A DNA stretch of 64,000 bases from Drosophila miranda (taxonomy: Eukaryota; Arthropoda; Insecta; Diptera; Drosophilidae), in the NCBI RefSeq assembly GCF_003369915.1, contig NC_046675.1, forward strand, positions 11,098,001 to 11,162,000, in the 5' to 3' direction. Position numbers and translations under genes: made by a program. Under the pieces are notes generated by a model, which saw only the letters and a list, made by a program, of their open reading frames with translations, did no database searches and was not told where the DNA came from. Positions 24,201-33,672 of the stretch are shown here, piece by piece; position 1 is the stretch's first letter, and every line of letters starts with the position of its first letter.

Positions 24201-27200
24201 ATAAATATTACTTAATTTCATACGATTAGACCCGTATTTGCTTAACAGATAAACGGAAATTAGAGCAGACATGGCTACAAAAGGTTTTTCAGTTTTTTAA
24301 GGTGGCTAGAACCCGGCAGCGATGATAAGAGAACGAAACGATGATGGCATGCTGACTTGGCCTTACATTGATTTTTATCTAACAGAAGACTCTTTATACT
24401 GCTGGGTCTATATGTATCTACCTTTGTAGGTATAACAGTGCCTGGCAACGCGATAAGGTTGGGGAAAACAAACCACTTTCCGACTGGCCCACTGGCCTCA
24501 CTAACGCATTCATGGGGAGAACACGAACAGGTGCTCTCTAACCAGCTGTGGAAAGTGTAATTAGGCCTTGAACTCTACGCCTGAACTGTTTGTAACTGTT
24601 GGCTGGTGGCTGGTGCCTGCCCCACACACTGCACACACACCAAAGTTCACAGGTCGAAAGTAAACCGGTCGCCAGCTCGCTTGCTTGCTTCAAATGGAAT
24701 TACCTTTCAATAAAATATTAGATTGCTCATGTGTAGAATAGAATTATAGCCGCCTTTTAAGTGTGCAGGCCAAGGCGTCTGGTTTCTGATTAAAACATAG
24801 CTCCCCTTCGTCTCTTTCACCCGTTTAGTTGATGCTTTTGCTGGGCGTTTTAGTTCGAATGGGGAATGGGAATGCGTGGTCATAGGCGTCATGGTTGCCT
24901 GGATGCGTCTGGCTGCTGGTGCTGCCATCAGATCTGATACAAACACTGGGGCGCTCTCTCAAGTGTAAAATATTTATCGTGCTCGAACTGTACGCCTAGT
25001 TTTCGGATGAGTCATGCACCGCCCGCCAGTCGGACTCCAATTGGAACCGACAACAGCCTTGCGCTACCATCGATATTTTCCAATGCTTACATCATGTGGC
25101 AGCCAGTAGGTTGCTCTGTTATCAATAAAAGGAACAAGGGGGAAAGGAAATGACGAAAGCGGCGGCCTGTTTTGATAATTATTGGGCGAGTGCCACGCCC
25201 CATATGCACGCAGTACTCCTCGCCTAGTTTCAAGTCATCAGCTAAATGCTTATCGCTTTGCACTATTTGAGCAAGATATGATGGGGAATACTTCTACGTG
25301 TCTCTGTGCACTTTTTGCTTCCCTCCCCCCACCCCCAGCTCGGTGGCACTGAGGGGATGGAGGGCTTCGTTCTATTTAATTTTGCACAGAGCAAAAAAAA
25401 AGTGCGTGAGTGTCAACTAAACTCGAAAGCAGAGTCTATGCTGCTTATCAGTTTCTGGGGAGGGCGCTTATCGCTTTGTTTATATAGTAGGCACGGACAC
25501 ATTTATTCGTATATGAATATAAAAAACGTATATACGTATATATAGACGTATGCGAGACATTGCATAACCGCGCAAAACAGAAATAGGAAGCTGCGATGTG
25601 GATGTGGGCCAGGGAAAACTCTCGGAAGATGAGCATACTTGTACATGGGAAAGTGAGTGTTTGAATGCCCATTTTTGGGAGGCTTTCCTCGACTGATGTT
25701 CATGTATCCATCAGATACAGCTCTAACTCTCAGTGTATCTCTGTCTCTCCTCTCTGTCTCTAAAGTATCTCTGTATCTGTCTCTCTGGCAACAAAACTTG
25801 TTTTCCATTGCAATTTGGCATACTATTTGCTAACTGGGTTAACTTGGGGTATTTCTTTCTGTCTCTACAACATTCGCGCACGCGCAATCTCTTGCCTTGC
25901 CTTATGGGAAAGGAAAAACACCAGTGAAATTCTTGTGGAAATCCCATATATCCCATATATCGCATATATCGCAGGGAAAGGAAAGGGGGCAATCCCACCA
26001 GAGAGAGTGCGATAATTAAAGCGTGACGAATGTGATAAAGTGGAGGCTAAATGAGGGCTGTGCTGTACTTTGCTCGAACTGCAAATTATCGGGAATCGGA
26101 AAACGGGAATCCGGGAATGGATGACTGGGGCACTTACCCTTAACGATCGGTTCGTTGACGAGCGTCATCTCTTCCTGGGGTATCATTTCCATTAGTCGCG
26201 CTATGTCCTTGGCCAGCATGTTGTCGACAATGTCCAGGAGATGGGGCTTCAGTGAGTGGAACTTGGTAAAGTCCTGATGCTGCAGGACATCCTGCATTTT
26301 CTTAATGTCTGGGAAGTCGCCGGGCGATATCGAATGCTCGCGCTGAATGCGATCGTAGACCTGGCCCAGGTTCTTGATCAGATCCTTCTTCTTGCTGTCC
26401 TTGCCAAACACCGAGGGCATGTCCTTGCGCAGTTCGGCGATGATGAAGGCGTGCACCTTGGCCAGGCGCGCCCTCTTGATCAAATCGTTCAGCTTGCGCA
26501 GGGCAGCGTTGCGGGGCAGGGATTGCAGGTCGCGGAAGAGATCCTGTTCCTCATCCTCGAACAGGCGGCGGTTGGAATCAAACCGCAGCGGCTGGTCCCA
26601 GAACGAGCCAATGTAGACGCGGGCCACCTCCGGCGTCTGCAGCACTTTGCCCAGGGACCACATGAGCGCTCCATAGACCCGCATCAGCTGCTGGTGATCG
26701 ATCATGTCCGCCTTGTTGAGGATGATGCGAATCTTGTCGTCGTGGCCCTTGAGGGCCTCGATCGAGCGCCGGAACTCGTCGGAGATGTCCAGTTTGTGGG
26801 CATCGAACAGCAGGATGATCCGATCGACGCGCTCCGCGAACCACTCCAGCACCCCCGTGAAGTCGTAGCCTCGGTCGATGCGCTGCTTCTCGCCGGACAA
26901 GATGCCGGGTGTGTCCACGATGGAGATGGCATTCAGCACCGGCGAGGCCACGCTGGAGCACTGGAAACGATTGAGGAACGCATTGCCGTACTTGGAGAGT
27001 GGACGGAACTGTTTCTTGGGATCCACCACCAGGGCATTGCCGGGTATGACGCCCTCCTTGTCGTCGTACATCACGGCAATGAAGCGATCTGTGGTGGGCT
27101 CTGGACCAATCCGAATACCGGGAAAGTCTCGCTCCAACAGGTATCGAATGAAGGTCGTCTTGCCCGTGGAGTACTGCCCCACCAGCAGTATCATTGGCTT

Positions 27201-27362
27201 CGCATCGAAGTCCGGATCCTCCAGCTTGGGCGAGTGAAAGTCATGGAACTGGTAGTGCTCCTCCAGGGGCAGCAGCTTGCTCCGATAGATCTTTTTCAGC
27301 TCGCCAATCACATTTTCCACTACCTCCTGGTTTTTCTGCTCGCGCTTCAGAAAACTGAACAT
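21246..27362 (-). CDS. Past1: EH-domain membrane-remodelling ATPase (EHD1-4 family)
   Basis: Dynamin-like ATPase of endocytic recycling. Exons 26138-27362, 21516-21689 and 21246-21451 join in phase to 534 aa, the family length. The N-terminal MFSFLKREQKN precedes the G domain: GQYSTGKT near residue 65 (P-loop), DTPG near 145 and NKAD near 220. A helical region follows (KDSKKKDLIKNLGQVYDRI), then the C-terminal EH domain with an EF-hand loop, DVDGDGFLDSEEFALALH. The chain ends LVPPSKRYA. The linker join is PIVKGGAFEGV. The start at 27362 is the family start; an upstream in-frame ATG at 27383 would add MLFLCTK and could give a longer isoform. The 4.4-kb intron between exons 1 and 2 contains a possible extra exon. 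TATCGATG DRE-like sites lie near 27644. Confidence 0.93.
22065..22465 (-). CDS. Possible alternative acidic exon inside the Past1 intron
   Basis: An open frame on the Past1 strand reads VDSDEDFDLADEPDNVLSPS, then FADRFDRWLQNLRQQQHRLF, then a proline-glutamate repeat (EPETEPETEPEKEP) to a TGA at 22065. An AG acceptor at 22466-22467, after a CTCTCTTTCTTG tract, opens it in phase 1. That is exactly the phase left by Past1 exon 1, giving PIVK-V-DSDEDF. A good donor (GAT|GTAAGC) near 22117 is phase 0, so splicing onward would shift the EH-domain frame. Either way the product lacks the EH domain. It could instead be a chance ORF; no homologue is known to me. Confidence 0.3.
22690..26137 (-). other. 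Remainder of the large Past1 intron
   Basis: Simple repeats occur here: TG runs near 22722-22752 and 23297-23316, and GA runs near 23057-23067. T-C-rich CTCTGTCTC repeats lie near 25737-25790, and a run of three ATATCCCAT-type units near 25945-25972. No exon with matching phase was found other than the candidate at 22065-22465. Confidence 0.4.
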
Positions 27363-27926
27363 TTTGGTGCACAGAAATAACAATTAGTAACTAATAATAT
27401 AATGCGGGGTCGCGCGCACAGATAGGATCCAGGGGTTGGCCACGACACGACGACAGTACGTGTAATATTTACGCGAATATTTTTTATATATCTGTATGTA
27501 CACTATATTTATTTGCGCTGGGCGAGGGGCTGGCTGGCCTGGCTGCTGGCGGCTATGATTCACGGGCGCGTACGTATTATTTTTGGACTCAAAATGTATA
27601 AATTAGTGGTGGAACAATTGTCAATTTATGGCCACGTTCGATACTATCGATGTTTTTCTAGTGGCGGGCCACATCATACTGATGCGAAATCTATCGAAAC
27701 TATCGTAGGTATGAATTGGAATAACTCTCTATAATGGCAATCAATTTTTTCTTTACTATCAGCCATGTCCCGAAGCTATATCTGATGGTTCCCACGGCCA
27801 ATGTAACCAAGATATTCAAAGTAAATCTAGATATACAGAAAGCCCTTCCTAAAAGAATCTATCGCGGCTTATCTCTGAAAACATCGATAGGCATTTAACA
27901 TACAGTGGACACAACGAATATATCGC

Positions 27927-28200
27927 AAACGAATTTGCTGCGTACGGTCCCAGGGTCTTCTTATTTGTTTTGTTTATGCTCCAAAGTATTTTAATGGATG
28001 GGTATACTTGTGTGCATGGGTATATATTAGGATTTCTGCACACGTGTTCTCACATTCTGCGTGTATAAGTTTTACGATTTCTGGCATATGTGGACTACTT
28101 TATTATCGCTTAATGTGAATTGAATTTTGAAATTGGATCGAAATCCTTTTTGATCCCCTTTTTAAATGGGACCCTGGGACCGTCCGCAGCAAATTCGTTT
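27927..28200. mobile_element. Short inverted-repeat element (MITE-like)
   Basis: The arm at 27927-27957 (beginning AAACGAATTTGCTGC) is the reverse complement of 28170-28200 with one mismatch in 31 bases. The arms enclose about 210 bp. Part of the interior and the right arm recur at 17.85-18.34 kb. Length, terminal inverted repeats and dispersed copies suggest a non-autonomous DNA transposon. Target-site duplications were not resolved. Confidence 0.55.
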
Positions 28201-28425
28201 GTATACCCACTAGCACCAGGGTATATCTTCTCCAAATGGCATAATTATGTATGTTTGGTAGGGACAATTAAGGAAGGTAGGGACAATTCTTATGCTCACC
28301 CATCTCCTGATTGAAGGCGTGACATCGGAAGAGCCGCCCTTAAAGTTATTTTAATGTTATACGAATAATAACTAATATCCAAAAAGACTTGATCTTTAAA
28401 ATATGCGGAATCCCTAAAACTCGGA

Positions 28426-28587
28426 AAATTTCAATGATATTTATAGTTGATAGTTATTTATAAAGTGCCAGGTATGACAATTTGAAAGTAAGCCTACGCA
28501 GATTTAAAATTTCAATGATATTTATAGTTGATAGTTATTTATAAAGTGCCAGGTATGACAATTTGAAAGTAAGCCTACTCAGATTTA
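28426..28587. repeat. Tandem duplication, 81-bp unit, two copies
   Basis: Two adjacent 81-bp units (about 28426-28506 and 28507-28587) are nearly identical, including ATTTATAGTTGATAGTTATT. One visible difference is CCTACGCAG against CCTACTCAG. The high identity implies a recent event. It lies just beyond the stop of the most distal ninjurin exon. Confidence 0.85.
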
Positions 28588-28594
28588 AAGTTTT

Positions 28595-30503
28595 TTATGG
28601 ATTAAAAACCTCAACGTCGTCTTTGTTTTGCAGAGGTATTGCCGGGTCAAGGCCGAAATTCATCTTCATAACGTCACAGAACACGGAGAAGAATATGAAG
28701 GCATCTACAAAATGGTTGAGGGTGAAACCAATAGATCGATCCTTCGAGTTGTGAATACTGATAAGGGATTGAATGACTAGCAAAATTCCAGCCGCCACCT
28801 GCGTGTAAAGGTAAAGAAGTTTGAAATACATATCTGTCAATATATTTATTTATTTGCTTATAAATCTTAAAGAGTACATGGTTAGAATATGTTACAAGTT
28901 AATCGTTGGATTTTTCTTAGTTCTAAGGTGTCTTTGCATGCGGTTCGAGGAGTCTAAGCGGCTGTGACGAGTACTCAATGCCGAAACCCGAAATAATTAC
29001 ATTCAGAACGGATATCACGAATATCACCACCAATATGATATCGTTCAAGATGATCGCCGCCGTCTGATCTTTCTGCCGATTGATGTTGAGACCGCCGATG
29101 GCCACAAACAGAATTCCAACCAATAGCTGTCAAAAATGGATATTGAGATTGTTAAAAATCAAGCTTTTTTCTATCAATCTAAAGATGTTTATTGGCCCCC
29201 TCTAATTCACGTTATTCAGGAGATCGCCTTGCGGCGGGGGCAGACGACTATCAAAGGCCGAGATAAAGAGATTTAGCATCGTTGTGAAAAACGCAATTGC
29301 AGTGCGAACATGATTAATAACATTGGCCGATTGGTGAAACTCTGGCTGGTGGAGTCGGCAGTCCCTCAACAAACTCAGCGACAAGCTTAGGACACCCGAC
29401 AGTATCTAAGGACATGTGAAGAACGAGGCCGTTACTACCCCATGCCGAGCAGGAAAAGCGACAACTCACCTGCATCACGATCGACAGACTGATGAGAATC
29501 AGCATCAGCTTGTAAAACTGATGCTGTTCCCCCACCTGGAGGATGTACTTCAACTGGGAGGCATTGGCAGTCAGCAGTGCTATATCCAGCATGCCCTGGG
29601 CGATCGTCTTCTTCGTCGCATACCGATTGGCGTCCATGGCTTTCATCTAAAATGATGAAGAGTTTACTATAATTACAACCGTAAGCGTATAAACTATTAA
29701 ATATGTAACATGATGGATAGATAGATACATTGTCGAAGAACGATACCATTTTTTCAGAGCAAGTGCTGAATTTAGACTGACGACTGATTCTGGTAGATCG
29801 ATTCAATAGTTATACGTTATCTTTGCAATTTCTGGCGAGTCGTGTGCTGTGCTGATAACAGAGAACATCGAACATCATCTACTCAAAATAATTAACCAAA
29901 AGGGGGACAACATTGGGAGCAAGGATGGATTTCTTCGAAGTCGAAAGAAAACGTTAGCTTGAAGTTAGTTCTGAATTACCTGCCAGGCATATTTTACGGA
30001 TTTCTGCAAAGGAAAAAGGTGTAACATACTACAAATTACATGCAAATGATGGTTTTATATATGATACACCAAGGATAAGATCTATCATTGGTGTTTAAAT
30101 TAGAAAATCAATATGGGAAAACAAACAGCAGACGGAAGTTGGAACTTTTTCGCACAGTTTGTCAGTCAGTTCAGAATTTAAGGTGCATGAGGCAAACGAG
30201 TCGTGTATATTATACATCATATTTAATTGCAACACGAATGGCAACAGTCGGAACAAAGACAACAACAACAGCAACAGCAGAATATAATGACAATTACTAT
30301 GGCAGGGATTCCAATGGAGATGGGATGTGGTAGCTCATTCCAAGCCTCAAACAGACACAAATTTATAAATTATTTATAAACAGGAATGTGTGGAAGATCA
30401 AGGCCGAGTATGTGAATGAGATTTATGCGTAATAGCAACGGAATATTTGTAGACTTACCTCAGTTTCGTTGACCCGCTCATCGCCAGCCACAACCTGAGC
30501 CAT
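28595..30503 (-). CDS. NijC: Ninjurin with three alternative last exons
   Basis: Two-span plasma-membrane protein; ninjurins mediate adhesion and, in vertebrates, membrane rupture in lytic death. Common exons are 30459-30503 (MAQVVAGDERVNETE), a 24-nt microexon at 29980-30003 (KSVKYAWQ) and 29470-29646 (MKAMDANRYATKKTIAQGML, then ANASQLKYIL and the first membrane span). All end in phase 0. Three alternative last exons follow, each with its own acceptor and stop and each exactly 204 nt: 29202-29405 (ILSGVLSLSLSLL), 28923-29126 (LLVGILFVAIGGL) and 28595-28798 (VAAGILLVIQSLI). Each encodes the second span and tail, so every isoform is about 149 aa. A further start at 29749 (MVSFFDN, donor GTATCT) could give an alternative first exon. 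The symbol NijC rests on family and its 87D neighbourhood. Confidence 0.85.
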
Positions 30504-31199
30504 TCTGATTTTTTATTTGGTTTCGCTTTTAACTAGCTTTTTGTTGGTTTTCGGTCACACAACGTTGCACTTTTGTCGGGTGTGCACTTGATTCAACAAA
30601 GCTCAAAATTCATTTCAATTCGAGCTGTTCGGGGTTTCATTTCATTGTCTTCTCTAATTGTGGAAACCTGAAGCGTCGTTGTCGTGGAGACGGCTGGCGA
30701 CACAACCAAACGATTAAACAACTGAAAGCCAACTGAAATGATTCCCAGCTAAGAGAGTGCCCGCCGCGAAGCCACTGGAGCACGCGAGCTCTCTTTGCTC
30801 GCGGTAGAGAGAGAGCGTTTCTGCCTCGACTTGGCTTGGCGCGCGGGGACTTGACTAATTGCAGGAGCTCAGTGTCGTAAAATGGGATTTATTGATTTAT
30901 TTTCAGCGAGCCGCTACCACCGATCTGTCGGAACAATCAATGGAGGGCCAATCGGTAATCGGTAATGGATAGCTGGAGGGTTTTTATAAATTTTAGGTCT
31001 TTATTTTCTAGGCTGAGAAGCAGTTTCAATAAATAGCATTTTAAATACTTTGCGCCCTTTTATGCGTAAGACATACACACACAATTTGCTTCGAATCTCT
31101 GGGGCTACGGGTTACGGGTACTTGATGTTAGCTGACGCATGGGTTTTGATATCGATTTTAATAAGCCTTTCACACACAGCGTTTAAGTCAATAAACACA
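30504..31199. other. Ninjurin 5' flank and Arp1 3' flank
   Basis: No coding frame is supported. GA-rich (GAGAGAG) and CTC motifs near 30780-30820 resemble GAGA-factor sites in the likely ninjurin promoter. The rest contains the Arp1 3' UTR. Confidence 0.4.
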
Positions 31200-33286
31200 C
31201 TAAAAAGTCTTTCTATGCACGGCTCGGTGGCCCTCTTCCTCGTATTCCCGCTTCGATATCCACATTTTCTTGAAGGTATCAAGCGATGCCAGAATCGAGC
31301 CGCCCATCCATGTGGAGTAGAGACGCTCTTGCGGGGCGGCAATCTAATGAACAAAAGCCATGTCAACACCAGCCATTTTGCATGTCAATTTGATATAGTT
31401 ACCCTGATTTTCAGATCCTTGGCTGAATGCTTTCTCAGTTCAGACAGCAGCCGATCGCCGAATCCCTTGAATAGAGTTGAACCACCCGAGAGCACAATGT
31501 TCTGGTAGAGCATTTTCCTGAGATCCATATCCGACTTTTCTATGGAGTACATTAGAACGTCATGTATGCCCTCGCACTCCTCGCCCAGCAGGTCCGGACG
31601 GAAGAGCACCTCTGGGGCCCGGAAGCGTGCGGGTCCGATCTCAAAGGTCTTGCCATCGGGCAGTTTGTATGCAAACTTTTCCGTCTCCACAGTTTCTTCC
31701 TTCTGCGGGTTGGTGGCCAAGTAGCAGACCTTCTCCTTGATCGAACGCACAATCTCAAACTCGGCGGTGGACCGAAAGTTGAAGCCCTCCCGGCGTATGA
31801 GTGTCTTCAGGTACCGCGTCACATCCCGACCGGCAATGTCCACACGCATAATACTGTGTGGCATGGCGAATCCCTCATAGATGGGAACCGCATGGGTCAC
31901 ACCGTCACCGGAGTCCAGCACGACGCCAGTCACTCTTCCTGTGGCATACAGACTGAGGACCGCCTGCATTGACACAAACAGCGCAGGAGCATTGATGCTT
32001 TCAAAGAAGAATTCGGCAGTCTTTTCACGGTTGCGGCGTGGATTTAGTGGAGCCTCTGTGAGCAGTACTGGATGATCTTCCGTGAAGGTGGCTAGTTGTT
32101 CCTAAACAAATGGATGTGAAGCTTAGCTTGGTATGCCAAAGCGACCGACTTGAATGGATCTTACTTTGCTATAAATGTAACTCCATATTCGCTCCATATC
32201 GTTCCAGTCCGTCACAATACCGTGCTCCATGGGATACCGTATGCTGAGCAGACCGCGATGCTCCTCCGCCTTGGGACCAACGAATATGTCGCCCTCCAGG
32301 GCACCAGCCATTACCCGAATATGCTTGGGTCTGCCAATGCTACGGGAAAACACAAATCAATCAATTTTTCTCTTTTACATCGTTCGGACTGGACTTTTGT
32401 TTTGTACTCACTAATTGGGGAACCTGCATTTTGGAATGTGCTCACCAGCAAAGCCGGCTTTGATAACACCGGAGCCCTGGAAACAGATATATGTTTATTA
32501 AAATTAGTCAGTTCACAATCAACTATAAAATTCAAGTTCTTGATTAATTTTTTTAATTTTTTCTTGTAAGTTGCCATGTTTTCCAGAGTTCTGGAAGTTG
32601 CCAGAAATTACGCAAGGAAACAACGCTTAGATTCGCTGCCATGAATAAAAAACTGTCGATTATAAACGACCAGGATCTGCATAGGGTGGACTCATTCTAC
32701 TTGGAGTGCCAGAAATACAGGGACTATTACCGGGACCCCCATAACAAATTGATACGTCCAAAGATCTTCACATCCACAGAAAGACGCGGTGTCAAAAATG
32801 ATTTGACGAACATGCCGATCACATGGGTTCAGGACGATAGTAGGCCGCAGATGTTTCCCATTGAATATGGCACGGACATGAGTTTGGGCAAGGGCTTCCA
32901 GAAGGCGCAACAGCAGATTCACTGCCACGTCCTTCGTACGATAAAGCAGCCGACACATACACACAAACTTGTAAGAACACATGCATGCAGAAAATCAGTG
33001 GAGTCAAAGGATAATGACGAACTGGCAATCAAAATTGTAGTTGTGCAAATAAAACAAAATCCTATGTTGTCCAAATATGTTTCTCGCATTAGTCATAGTT
33101 GCCACCATCTGAATACGGCTTGAAAAAGCTTACTGACAAAGGGACGGGCAGGTGATGTCACTGTTGGTTTGTAAATCGCAGGAAATTGCAAGTACGGCGT
33201 CCCTAGGTTCTACGATTTATGTGCTACTGTGAACTTACGTTATCTATGACGACGGGCTGGTTTACTACGACATCATAAGGCTCCAT
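31200..33286 (-). CDS. Arp1: Actin-related protein 1 (alpha-centractin)
   Basis: Forms the short filament of dynactin, the activator of cytoplasmic dynein. Exons 33239-33286, 32412-32476, 32165-32339, 31403-32101 and 31200-31343 join in phase to 376 aa, the exact family length. It starts [20 protein letters not shown], the actin-fold phosphate-binding strand. [40 protein letters not shown] and [14 protein letters not shown] are the nucleotide-binding loops. The end is [10 protein letters not shown]. It is near-identical to known centractins, hence strongly constrained. The first intron (33238 down to 32477) contains a small gene on the opposite strand. The start codon is 386 bp from divergent Su(fu), suggesting a shared promoter region. 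Confidence 0.97.
32641..33249 (+). CDS. Small gene nested antisense in Arp1 intron 1
   Basis: Exon 32641-32935 reads [20 protein letters not shown], then [20 protein letters not shown] and [18 protein letters not shown] second exon 33182-33249 reads [20 protein letters not shown] followed by a stop. The phases agree (phase 1) with donor GTACGA, which is weak, and acceptor AATCGCAG, giving 120 aa. Without splicing the first frame runs on to 33123 with low-quality sequence; a phase-0 donor at 32971 is also possible. The pattern of a Y-rich helix, then PM/PI-TW-D, loosely recalls the CFAP144/FAM183 ciliary family, but that is weak inference. The last 11 bp overlap the Arp1 first coding exon on the other strand. 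Confidence 0.55.
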
Positions 33287-33672
33287 TTTGTGCGTCTATA
33301 AAAATTTGCAAAATTTTCTAATAAATAGAGTTAGTTGCAGATATTTGTGGTCGAACGATAGGCTGGTTTATCGTTATCGAACAGCCCTGTCAAGCTGGGT
33401 AGCAAATATTTTTAAGAATATTTGTCACTGTTACTCACTGCTATCTCTCGTATATATTTTCATCGAGATAACTAATTTGAGCATTTGTGAGAATTAAAGC
33501 ATAAATAGCTAAGAAATTTATTCTATTACTTTATGAAGCATATAAAAACTGCTACAGGTGTATTACTTTAGTGTGACATCTATTTACTTTTGTCCCCTCC
33601 CAGTGACCCATTCACTGGAGCGATATTTTGCACCCATCTCCAGTATTATTATTGTTTCATATTATTAATGCA
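33287..33672. promoter_or_regulatory. Divergent promoter region of Arp1 and Su(fu)
   Basis: 386 bp separate the two start codons. The TATCGTTATCGAAC cluster near 33370-33383 resembles paired DRE-type half sites. No coding frame. Confidence 0.4.

Larger units (their letters stand above)
27363..28594. other. Intergenic region between Past1 and the ninjurin gene
   Basis: Holds the Past1 promoter side (DRE-like TATCGATG near 27644), an inverted-repeat element at 27927-28200 and an 81-bp tandem duplication at 28426-28587. No gene seen. Confidence 0.5.

Noticed and set aside
26256-27380. 374-codon plus-strand ORF opposite Past1
   Set aside because: Codon-bias shadow of the conserved ATPase exon. 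No domain and no independent promoter context.
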